Source: Desulfurococcales archaeon
GTDB taxonomy: Archaea; Thermoproteota; Thermoprotei_A; Sulfolobales; NBVN01
Direction of reading: 5' to 3'
Length of the DNA stretch: 42,160 bases
NCBI GenBank assembly: GCA_015521295.1
Contig: WAOL01000010.1
Coordinates: forward strand, 1 to 42,160
Shown here: positions 1 to 6,823 of the stretch, piece by piece
How the letters are laid out: each line of letters starts with the position of its first letter
Position numbering within the stretch: the first letter of the stretch is position 1
Position numbers and translations under genes: made by a program
The notes under the pieces: model-generated
Told to the model about the DNA's origin: nothing
What the model saw: only the letters and a program-made list of their open reading frames with translations
Databases searched by the model: none

Positions 1-234
1 ATGAAGAAGTACTACTACAGGAGGGACTCAGCACGCGGACTATACGCCACATTCACATGGCTCGTTGAGGAGGTTGGTGAACTCGCCGAAGCGCTGCTCT
101 CAGGTGATAAGGAAGCAATCGCTGAGGAAATAGCTGATGTCCTCGCTTGGCTATCCTCAGTATCGAACCTTGTTGGCGTTGATATTGAGGAGGCATTCAG
201 GAAGAAATACATGAACCCTGAACCTCCGTTATAG
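1..234 (+). CDS. MazG-like nucleotide pyrophosphohydrolase (probably 5'-partial)
   Basis: This is a small all-alpha NTP-PPase of the MazG family, which hydrolyses (d)NTPs to monophosphate and pyrophosphate. The metal-binding signature is visible: EEVGELAEA at about residues 23-31 and EEIADVLAWL at about 41-50, matching the family pattern ExxE...ExxD. The protein ends just after the second motif, as short archaeal MazG proteins do. Relatives usually carry roughly ten more residues before the RDSARG segment. The ATG at base 1 is therefore probably an internal methionine, with the true start before the window. An inverted repeat begins at the stop codon. The preferred nucleotide cannot be read from the sequence. 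Confidence 0.8.
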   Translation: MKKYYYRRDSARGLYATFTWLVEEVGELAEALLSGDKEAIAEEIADVLAWLSSVSNLVGVDIEEAFRKKYMNPEPPL

Positions 235-252
235 TGGGACAAAATTCCCACT
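233..252 (+). terminator. Stem-loop at the end of the MazG-like gene
   Basis: AGTGGGA (233-239) and TCCCACT (246-252) form a perfect 7-bp stem with a 6-base loop, starting inside the stop codon. No T-run follows, so it is more likely an mRNA 3'-end structure or processing site than an intrinsic terminator of the bacterial type. Confidence 0.4.
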
Positions 253-639
253 CCACAGGAATCCAAGGGGTCCCAAACCCACAACAACAAGATGTGTGGC
301 ACACATCACCACCACAGCTCCCACCCCCTTCCAGTTCACTTCCAAACACATTCAGAGCTACTCAACTTGAAGATATAGTTTACCTTTTGTAGAGTTACAA
401 AATGTAGGGAAATTAAAAAGAGAAAATGGTGAGAAATGGTGTTTGTTTATATTCTCATCATTATTCAATTATACAAACTGCTTTCTTAAATAGTTAGCAG
501 TTTCCAGTGGAAGTATAGGGGTATGGGGGTCTTGTTACCTGCCCTAATTACGTTTGAGCGCAGAGGTTAGAATTGAGTTGCTCTGTAAGGTTTGTTGTTT
601 TGGGTGGGAAATAAGTGGGTTCCAAAAGAAGGGTTGGGG
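235..639. other. 400-base gap between convergent genes, no gene seen
   Basis: No open frame here looks like a real gene. The left part (about 240-345) is strikingly A/C-rich on the plus strand; the middle (about 360-500) is AT-rich. It holds three inverted repeats: 233-252, a 17-base palindrome at 291-307 (8-bp arms, single central G), and a dyad at 475-482/496-503 with 8-bp arms AAACTGCT/AGCAGTTT around a TATA-like TCTTAAAT. The right edge is the pyrimidine-rich 3' flank of porB on the minus strand. Confidence 0.5.
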
Positions 640-1533
640 TTACTTGCTGACTAGTTTTAGTATGGTGTTCCAAGCGTCGTCGACGGCTTTCTCCAGTATC
701 TTTATGTCGTCCTTGGTTAGTGTTCTGAATCTTCCTTGTAGTTTGATGTATTCCTCAATGGGTTTCCTTTTGCTCTTGTCTGCGTAGGGTCTGCTTGGTG
801 GGCTTATGGTTACTTTCCCGTTTTCGGCTTCGAATAAGATCCACATGCCTGTCTCTACCGCTAGTTTGGCTACCTCGACTGTTTTTGATGGGTCAAATCT
901 CCACCCTACTGGACATGGGGCGTGTAGGTGTATGAACTTGAAGCCCTTGATTGACGCCGCCTTCCTTAGTTTCGCTATGAAGTCGAGGGGATATCCGACA
1001 CTGGCTGTCGCTACGTAGGGCACTTTATGCATGAGCATTATTAGTGGGAGTTCCTTCTTGTTCTCCCTCTTCCCCCTCCATGTCGTGGTGGTCCACGCAC
1101 CATAGGGTGTTAGTGAGGACCTCTGTATCCCCGTGTTCATGTATGCCTCGTTGTCAACGCAGATGTGGATTATGTTGTCATTCCTCTCAGCAGCGCCTGA
1201 AAGCGTCGCGAACCCTATGTCCGCAGTTCCTCCGTCACCTCCCCACGCAACCACCACAGCGTCCTCACCGAGGATTTCCTTAGCCGCTGATACTCCAGCA
1301 GCTACCGCATCCGATGACGCGAACGGGACGTTGAGTGTTGGGTAGATGAATGCACCGCCCGGCATTAGGCCCTGAATTATTGAGGTGCATCCGGCAGGCA
1401 CCACTAGGATAATTTTCTTCCCTAGCGCCATCCCCAAGTACTTGAGGCCCAGTGCCTCAGGGCATCCTGGGCATGACGCGTTGCCGGGTAAGAGGAGCTT
1501 TTCCTTGGGTAAGTCCCTCAACGTGACCGGCAC
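640..1533 (-). CDS. porB: Pyruvate:ferredoxin oxidoreductase, beta subunit (TPP-binding)
   Basis: The beta subunit binds thiamine pyrophosphate and the proximal 4Fe-4S cluster and carries out oxidative decarboxylation of pyruvate to acetyl-CoA. Seen in the sequence: an N-terminal CPGC pair (about residues 21-24), the TPP/Mg motif from GGDGGTADIG (about 98) to DNEAYMNTG, and a later cysteine in HAPCPVGW. The STPYGA-like segment (here LTPYGAWTTTT) and the PCPVGW motif favour the pyruvate enzyme over the 2-oxoisovalerate or indolepyruvate enzymes, though substrate is inferred. It is the last gene of porGDAB, 6 bases after porA, and starts with GTG. At 297 residues it is of normal length. Confidence 0.93.
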   Translation of the reverse strand: MPVTLRDLPKEKLLLPGNASCPGCPEALGLKYLGMALGKKIILVVPAGCTSIIQGLMPGGAFIYPTLNVPFASSDAVAAGVSAAKEILGEDAVVVAWGGDGGTADIGFATLSGAAERNDNIIHICVDNEAYMNTGIQRSSLTPYGAWTTTTWRGKRENKKELPLIMLMHKVPYVATASVGYPLDFIAKLRKAASIKGFKFIHLHAPCPVGWRFDPSKTVEVAKLAVETGMWILFEAENGKVTISPPSRPYADKSKRKPIEEYIKLQGRFRTLTKDDIKILEKAVDDAWNTILKLVSK

Positions 1534-1539
1534 ACTCCA

Positions 1540-2727
1540 TCACCTCCCATAATACCATTCAATAAACCTCGAGAACTTACCTGTCTCCTCGACCTCCGCG
1601 ACGGACTTCAGCACAGCGTCAGCTATGTCCTCATACGTCACGTCCAACCCGGTAATCCCTGCTAGAATGTTCTTCACGGGTACACGGATCCCTGCAGCCA
1701 TTAGATGGGCGGCAACATCAAGGAATAATGGGCCTGCCGAACCTGCCGACACTGACCTGTCGAACACTATGACGCTTTTGGCGTTAACTACCCACTTAAG
1801 TATGTCCTCACGCGGGAATGGCCTAACGTAACGTACCTTAATCAACCCAACTTTAATGCCGTTTGTCCTTAGAGAGTCCACAGCCTCACGCATGTCGCCT
1901 ACCCAAGCACCCATCCCAACGATGAAGTGGGATGCGTCCTCACACCTGTAGCACTCGATTAACCCTCCATACCTCCTCCCAGTCAGTTTACCCCATTCCT
2001 CATCAACTTCTTCGATGACTTTCTTAGCTGCTTCCAGTGAGTTGTGGATGTCCTCCCTCATCCTCATGTTCTCCTTAAGGTTGCGGGGCACGTTACCCAT
2101 TAGTAACGAGTCACCAGGCTTGAACACGTATGGCTGCCTCCTAGGTGGCAGGAATGTGTCCACGAGCTCCTGGTCAGGTATGTCCACGGGTTCGGTCGTG
2201 TGGCTAAGTATGAATGCGTCAAGACCAACTATCCCGGGCAGGAACACACGTGGGTCCTCAGTTATCTTGAACATCTTTATTGTCTCGTCCAGAACCTCCT
2301 GGTTGTGTTCAGCCATCATTATTAGCCAGCCACTGTCACGCTGATCCATTATGTCTGAGTGGTCAGTCCAGATATTCCAGGGCGGACCTAAGGTCCTCGT
2401 AACTATGGCCATTACGAGAGGTATCCTCGAGCCCGCGACCCACCACACCATCTCATGCATGTACAGTAACCCCTGAGATGATGTGGCTGTGAATGCCCTA
2501 ACACCTCCTGACGCCGCACCGTACGCCGCTGCTAGTGCTGAGTGCTCCGACTCAACCCTAATCATCTTTGCGTCCATCTCACCATCCTCTATGAACTGCG
2601 CTAGCTTCTCAACAATCGTTGTTTGCGGGGTTATTGGGTACGCAGCCACTACCTTAACCCTTGAGAGCTTGGCGGCATACGCCGCCGCGTAATTACCTGT
2701 TAAGGGCTTAACCACCATCACAATCAC
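1540..2727 (-). CDS. porA: Pyruvate:ferredoxin oxidoreductase, alpha subunit
   Basis: The alpha subunit contributes the pyrimidine-binding domain for TPP and, with beta, forms the active site. YPITPQTTIVE near residue 32 is the conserved entry motif of the family, followed by VESEHSA and TATSSQGL, both typical of 2-oxoacid:ferredoxin oxidoreductase alpha chains. The 395-residue length is usual for four-subunit archaeal enzymes. Its start codon overlaps the porD stop by four bases, indicating translational coupling. A second ATG three codons downstream (MVVKPLTG) is also possible as the start. Confidence 0.93.
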   Translation of the reverse strand: MIVMVVKPLTGNYAAAYAAKLSRVKVVAAYPITPQTTIVEKLAQFIEDGEMDAKMIRVESEHSALAAAYGAASGGVRAFTATSSQGLLYMHEMVWWVAGSRIPLVMAIVTRTLGPPWNIWTDHSDIMDQRDSGWLIMMAEHNQEVLDETIKMFKITEDPRVFLPGIVGLDAFILSHTTEPVDIPDQELVDTFLPPRRQPYVFKPGDSLLMGNVPRNLKENMRMREDIHNSLEAAKKVIEEVDEEWGKLTGRRYGGLIECYRCEDASHFIVGMGAWVGDMREAVDSLRTNGIKVGLIKVRYVRPFPREDILKWVVNAKSVIVFDRSVSAGSAGPLFLDVAAHLMAAGIRVPVKNILAGITGLDVTYEDIADAVLKSVAEVEETGKFSRFIEWYYGR

Positions 2728-3002
2728 CCTTCAGGAACCATGGTTATGGCGTTCTTGGGACATACGGACGCGCAGATCCCACACCCCTTACAGTAGTCAT
2801 AGTCTATCTTGATGAAGGGTCCTCCCCCCTCACTCAAGTCGATGGCGTTCTCGGGGCAGTAGAGCCAGCAGAGCCTACACTTAATGCATTTGGAGTCATC
2901 GTACACTGGCCGCATAACTCTCCAGGATCCTGTCTTACCCGCGACACCTACGCAGGGCTTCGATATTGGGAGAACCTTACCCTTAATTTCCCCTTCACTC
3001 AA
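2724..3002 (-). CDS. porD: Pyruvate:ferredoxin oxidoreductase, delta subunit (2[4Fe-4S] ferredoxin-like)
   Basis: A 92-residue ferredoxin-like subunit that relays electrons from the TPP site to external ferredoxin. Two complete CxxCxxCxxxCP motifs are visible: CIKCRLCWLYCP at about residues 38-49 and CKGCGICASVCP at about 71-82, each ligating one 4Fe-4S cluster. It overlaps porG by 8 bases at its start and porA by 4 bases at its end, so the four genes form one tight operon. Confidence 0.95.
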   Translation of the reverse strand: MSEGEIKGKVLPISKPCVGVAGKTGSWRVMRPVYDDSKCIKCRLCWLYCPENAIDLSEGGGPFIKIDYDYCKGCGICASVCPKNAITMVPEG

Positions 3003-3558
3003 GGACCTTCACCTCCTCGTAAGCCCTTCTAGCGGCTTTCGCGTTGACCTCACCTCTGCCACCGCCTAAGTAATCCTTTATTGCCTCCTCAATGACGCCT
3101 ATCTCGAACCCTAGCGGCCTTGCTAGTGCGCCGAGTATGGCGGTGTTGACTAAGGGCCACCCGGCAAGAACTAGGTTTAAGTCTAAAGCGATTTTACTTG
3201 CGTTCACGTAATAAACCCTGTAACCCTCACCGAACTCAGGCTTTGACGGAGAGTTAATGACTATTACCCCACCCTGCTTTAAACCGTCCAGCACGTTCAC
3301 TAACTTAGGTAACGCTGGGTCAAGCACTACGACGATGTCGGGGTGTCTGATCATGGATCTTACCCTAATCCTCCTCTTCGAGATCCTGGCGAACGCCATT
3401 ACCGGCGCTCCACGCCTCTCAGCACCGAAGAATGGGAACGCCTGCCCCCATAGCCCTGCTTTGTAGGCAGCGTAAACTAGTATGTTTGCTGCGGTAACAG
3501 CTCCCTGCCCTCCCCTACCGTGGAATCGGATTTCAATCATTCCGTTACTCAAGCCCAA
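2995..3558 (-). CDS. porG: Pyruvate:ferredoxin oxidoreductase, gamma subunit
   Basis: First gene of the por operon. The gamma subunit binds the CoA region of the complex. The diagnostic motif [14 protein letters not shown] (about residues 12-25) is the family hallmark, and [11 protein letters not shown] follows. The start is uncertain: TTG at 3558 is preceded by a GAGG-like ribosome site about 7 bases away, while the ATG at 3540 would begin the protein at [11 protein letters not shown], as in many homologues. A TATA-like stretch (TAATATATTTTA on the minus strand, about 3593-3606) lies at a suitable distance for the operon promoter. Confidence 0.92.
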
Positions 3559-3592
3559 GTTACCGCCTCACGTAATCATTCATTGAACTGTG

Positions 3593-3606
3593 TAAAATAT
3601 ATTACC
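3593..3606 (-). promoter_or_regulatory. Probable TATA box of the porGDAB operon
   Basis: An AT-only block reading TAATATATTTTA on the minus strand lies about 40 bases upstream of the TTG start of porG. This predicts a transcript with a short leader. Identified by sequence pattern only. Confidence 0.4.
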
Positions 3607-3683
3607 CTAACTAATGTAGAAAACCTATGTTTAGCAACGTCAAATTTTGCACAAATATTTTAAAAAATTTAAGCATGATCTCC

Positions 3684-4304
3684 TCACTTAGTCAAAGTCA
3701 TCCTCGCAAGGTCCTGTGGAGTGTCAACATCGGCGAGTATGCCGACATCCTCAGTAGGCATGTAAACAATGTAGTTACCAAACCTCCTAAGGAAGCCCTT
3801 CAATCCCCTAGTCTCCTCCCCTATCTCAAGCACGTACCTGAGTAATCCCTTACTAACCACGAGGGGGTGCCCACCCTTCCCTGTCCTAACGTACCTAGGA
3901 ATAACTACGAAGTCGCCGCTCGACCTAAGGGTGGACGCGACCAAGATCAAGTTACGGAGGGTGGTTGGCTTAATGAACGGGAGATCACCCGGGTGAATAG
4001 CTACGATATCTGAGTACGGCATCACGGCAGCCACGCCTGCCTTAACGGATGATGACATCCCCTCCTCATATCTCCTATTAACAACGAAAGCCACACTGTC
4101 GAAGTCAACAGCGTCGATCACTTTCTCCTTCTCGTGACCCACGACAACCACGATGCTGTCAAATACCCTAGACTCAATGAACTTCCTGATAGTATGATGT
4201 ATTAAGGGGGCCCTAATACTGTCGAGTTCCACCTCAGTAACTAATTTATTTCCAGGAAACCTAGTTGAGAGACCTGCAGCGAGTATCACTGCTGTCACGA
4301 TCAT
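3684..4304 (-). CDS. MobA/MocA-like molybdopterin nucleotidyltransferase
   Basis: A GT-A-fold nucleotidyltransferase of 206 residues. The N-terminal LAAGLSTRFPGNK (about residues 8-20) matches the nucleotide-binding signature LAAGxSxRxGxxK of the MobA/MocA family, and HPGDLPFIKPTTL (about 101-113) corresponds to the conserved acidic metal site. It is divergent from an XdhC-like gene and next to the three subunits of a molybdenum hydroxylase, a family that usually carries the cytosine dinucleotide form of molybdopterin. CTP:molybdopterin cytidylyltransferase (MocA type) is therefore the most likely role; the choice of CTP over GTP is inferred from context. Confidence 0.82.
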   Translation of the reverse strand: MIVTAVILAAGLSTRFPGNKLVTEVELDSIRAPLIHHTIRKFIESRVFDSIVVVVGHEKEKVIDAVDFDSVAFVVNRRYEEGMSSSVKAGVAAVMPYSDIVAIHPGDLPFIKPTTLRNLILVASTLRSSGDFVVIPRYVRTGKGGHPLVVSKGLLRYVLEIGEETRGLKGFLRRFGNYIVYMPTEDVGILADVDTPQDLARMTLTK

Positions 4305-4383
4305 TTTTGTTCATCCCGATCACCATAGGTACACACTCTACTAAATATTAAGGTGTTATAACGGTAAATTAGTGGGAGCTAGT

Positions 4384-5253
4384 ATGGGGAGGAGCTTACC
4401 CGATAATGAATTAATCAAGAAAGCAGACGAGCTACTGAATTCAGGCAAGCCCATAGCCATAGCAACAATAGTAAGGAAGGAGGGTTCAGGACCGAGAGAT
4501 GTTGGAGCGAAGATCATAGTCACGCAGGAAGGTGAGGTCTACGGAACGCTTGGCGGAGGGTTCTTCGAGCAACACGTAGTTGGTGAAGCTGTGAAGGCGA
4601 TAAAGGAGGGGAAACCCAAGACACTGAAGTATTCGTTCACGGGGAAGGAGGTAGAGGGAGCCATTAATACCGGCTTAATATGCGGTGGTGTGGTGGAGGT
4701 GTTCATCGACGTGTTAAAGCCAGTTCCTAAAGTAGCTGTGTTCGGTGTTGGGAGAGTTGGAGGCCCTTTAGCAAGGATAGCGAAGTTCACAGGATTCGAT
4801 GTGATCATAGCGGACACTAACGAGGAGGTGATAAGTGAGGACCTTAGGAAAATAGCGTCACATGTGATCGTCGGCGACCCCAAACGCATTGGGGGCGAAC
4901 TCAGCAAGCACTTAGCCGAACATGATTACGCGGTCATAACGTATGGTGAGATCAACGCTGACTACATAGTACTGAAGGAATTGATAAATTCCAACGTCGG
5001 GTACGTAGGGTTGCTTGGAAGTAGGAGGAAGGTTGCTGAGTTCATTAAGAAACTCATTGCTGAGGGCGTACCCGAGGAGAAAATACTGGAGAAGCTTTCC
5101 GCCCCTACAGGAATAGACATAGGAGCGGAAACCCCTGAGGAGATAAGTGTCTCTATAGTTGCTGAAATCATAGCTAAGTTCAGAGGTCATGAAGCTCCAG
5201 GCAGGCTCTCCATAGTGAGAACCGTGCTGGAAAGTTTGAAGCAAGGCAAATAG
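4384..5253 (+). CDS. XdhC/CoxF-like molybdenum hydroxylase maturation factor
   Basis: XdhC-type proteins bind the molybdenum cofactor, protect its sulfurated form and insert it into molybdenum hydroxylases. The N-terminal half has EGSGPRDVGAKIIV and GTLGGGFFEQHV, the standard XdhC motifs; the C-terminal half is a Rossmann fold with VFGVGRVGGPLARIA. I prefer the ATG at 4384 because GGGAG sits 5 bases before it; a GTG four codons upstream (4372) could be a leaderless start, since CTAAATATTAAGG lies about 27 bases before it. The gene is divergent from the nucleotidyltransferase and 130 bases upstream of the hydroxylase operon. Confidence 0.85.
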   Translation: MGRSLPDNELIKKADELLNSGKPIAIATIVRKEGSGPRDVGAKIIVTQEGEVYGTLGGGFFEQHVVGEAVKAIKEGKPKTLKYSFTGKEVEGAINTGLICGGVVEVFIDVLKPVPKVAVFGVGRVGGPLARIAKFTGFDVIIADTNEEVISEDLRKIASHVIVGDPKRIGGELSKHLAEHDYAVITYGEINADYIVLKELINSNVGYVGLLGSRRKVAEFIKKLIAEGVPEEKILEKLSAPTGIDIGAETPEEISVSIVAEIIAKFRGHEAPGRLSIVRTVLESLKQGK

Positions 5254-5293
5254 TTAACCTAGTTAATGGAAAGGATTTACGACCGCGAAATAA

Positions 5294-5313
5294 GTTAATG
5301 TCTCCTCATTAAC
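5294..5313. repeat. Inverted repeat upstream of the Mo hydroxylase operon
   Basis: GTTAATG (5294-5300) and CATTAAC (5307-5313) are perfect 7-bp arms separated by 6 bases. The dyad lies between the XdhC-like gene and the predicted TATA region of the hydroxylase operon, about 45 bases upstream of the latter. It could be an operator or a 3' hairpin of the upstream transcript. Confidence 0.4.
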
Positions 5314-5351
5314 ATTATTAAAACAATTAATTATAAATCAGTCAATCACGG

Positions 5352-5367
5352 TAATATTTTTATTATA
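5352..5367 (+). promoter_or_regulatory. Probable TATA box of the Mo hydroxylase operon
   Basis: The AT-only stretch TAATATTTTTATTATA lies about 25 bases upstream of the ATG at 5384. That spacing predicts a leaderless transcript, which fits the absence of a ribosome binding site before that start. Confidence 0.5.
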
Positions 5368-5383
5368 ACAGGCTAAACTTTAG

Positions 5384-6274
5384 ATGGTGATATGTATACC
5401 GCGGTTCAACGTTTACATACCAAAAGACGTTAGTGATGCTCTGAACGCACTCTCTCAAAGAAAGGACTTAATACCGATGGGTGGTGGCTCAGACCTCCTA
5501 GTACTGATAAGGAGCGGGATAGTCAAGGCGGACACCGTCCTCGACCTATGGCCACTAAGAAAGGAACTAGCTTATATTAAACGAGAGAATGGCACCGTCA
5601 GGATAGGGGCCCTAACAACGGTTTCCGAACTCTGCGAGTCAGACCTAATCAAGGACGTGAGGTACGCAGGCCTAGCTGACGTTTGCAAGAAGTTCAGCAC
5701 ACCGTTCATAAGGAACATAGCTACGGTCGGGGGGAACGTGGGTGCAGCCCATCCATTATCTGACATAGCGTTAATGTTACTAGTGCTCAACGGGAAGGTG
5801 AAGCTACTAAGTAAGAATGGAGAGAGGGAAGTGAACATAGCGAAGTTCTTCAAGGGTAAGAGACGAACTGTTAGGAATCATGACGAAATCATAGCTGAGG
5901 TAAGCTTCACTGAAACACCACCTAATTCTTCAACAGCTTTCATAAAGTTTGATAGAAGATGGGGACACGCGATGGGCTACGTTCTTGTTGGGGCTTACAT
6001 GCAATTACGTGACAACATAATTAAGGACGTGAGGATAGCGTTCGACAGTACGGGGAACCCATACCCGGAGAGGGTGTGGACGACTGAGGAGTTCCTTAAG
6101 GGGAAGGAATTCAGTGACGAGCTAATCAAGCAGGCGCTAAACAATGTCCTACCCAAGGAAATGAAGAGGATAACAGACTACAGGGCATCAGCGGAGTACA
6201 GGCTTGACTTATCAAAGGTTCTTCTGAGACGCGCACTCCTCAAAATAAAATCAAGGATTGAGGGTGGTGGTTAA
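5384..6274 (+). CDS. Molybdenum hydroxylase, FAD-binding (medium) subunit
   Basis: The medium subunit of a CutM/CoxM-type enzyme, which passes electrons from the 2Fe-2S clusters through FAD. The two FAD-pyrophosphate motifs are seen as MGGGSDLLVLIRSG (about residues 32-45; family usually AGGTDLL) and ATVGGNVGAAHPLSD (about 113-127). Length (296) is normal. It is the first gene of a three-gene operon and has a TATA region placed for leaderless transcription. The order medium-small-large matches many archaeal operons of this family. The final electron acceptor is unknown. Confidence 0.92.
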   Translation: MVICIPRFNVYIPKDVSDALNALSQRKDLIPMGGGSDLLVLIRSGIVKADTVLDLWPLRKELAYIKRENGTVRIGALTTVSELCESDLIKDVRYAGLADVCKKFSTPFIRNIATVGGNVGAAHPLSDIALMLLVLNGKVKLLSKNGEREVNIAKFFKGKRRTVRNHDEIIAEVSFTETPPNSSTAFIKFDRRWGHAMGYVLVGAYMQLRDNIIKDVRIAFDSTGNPYPERVWTTEEFLKGKEFSDELIKQALNNVLPKEMKRITDYRASAEYRLDLSKVLLRRALLKIKSRIEGGG

Positions 6275-6275
6275 C

Positions 6276-6818
6276 GTGAGTGTGATTCCGCGTGAGGAAT
6301 GGGATAAGTACCCAGACATAGAGATAACACTAAACGTTAACGGGAAGGACTATAAGGTGAAGGTCAAGCCCTACGAACGCCTACTTGACGTGCTGAGGTA
6401 CAAGCTAGGATTTACTGGCGTCAAGGAGGGATGCGGACGTGGAGAATGTGGGGCTTGTGTAGTCCTAATGGACGGTAAGCTAGTCCCATCATGCCTAGTG
6501 CTGGCTGTGAGAGCCAATGGTAGTAAAGTACTGACGGTTGAGGGGCTAGCGCCTGAAGGAAAGCTCCACGCAATACAGAAAGCGTTACTCGACACGTACG
6601 CGGTTCAGTGTGGCTTCTGCTTCCCCGGAGTCATACTGGCGATAAAGGCATTACTGGACAGGAACCCCAACCCAACCGACGAGGAAATCAAGGACGCGTT
6701 AAGCGGTCAGCTATGCAGGTGCGGGAGTTACCTGAGGTTCATAAAGGCAGTGAAGCTCGCCGCCCAATACATTCGTGAAGGCAAAGAATACTTCGATGAA
6801 TCGGGGGCGAGGGGGTGA
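6276..6818 (+). CDS. Molybdenum hydroxylase, 2[2Fe-2S] (small) subunit
   Basis: The iron-sulfur subunit. The N-terminal plant-type 2Fe-2S cluster is marked by GCGRGECGACVV and a following VPSC; the C-terminal all-alpha cluster domain by QCGFCFPG and QLCRCGSY. Both clusters appear complete. I chose GTG at 6276, which follows the stop of the medium subunit by one base and has GGTGGTGG just upstream; an upstream in-frame TTG at 6258 would overlap that gene by 17 bases. At about 180 residues it is slightly longer than the usual 155-170, the excess being at the N-terminus before the ferredoxin fold. Confidence 0.93.
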   Translation: MSVIPREEWDKYPDIEITLNVNGKDYKVKVKPYERLLDVLRYKLGFTGVKEGCGRGECGACVVLMDGKLVPSCLVLAVRANGSKVLTVEGLAPEGKLHAIQKALLDTYAVQCGFCFPGVILAIKALLDRNPNPTDEEIKDALSGQLCRCGSYLRFIKAVKLAAQYIREGKEYFDESGARG

Positions 6819-6823
6819 GATCC

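Noticed and set aside
451-470. C-box-like ATGATGA on the minus strand in the first gap
   Set aside because: The nearest CTGA in the right direction is about 100 bases away, too far for a C/D box sRNA.
554-787. Plus-strand open frame over the end of porB
   Set aside because: It is antisense to a well-conserved gene, has no family motif, and runs as a shadow of porB codons.
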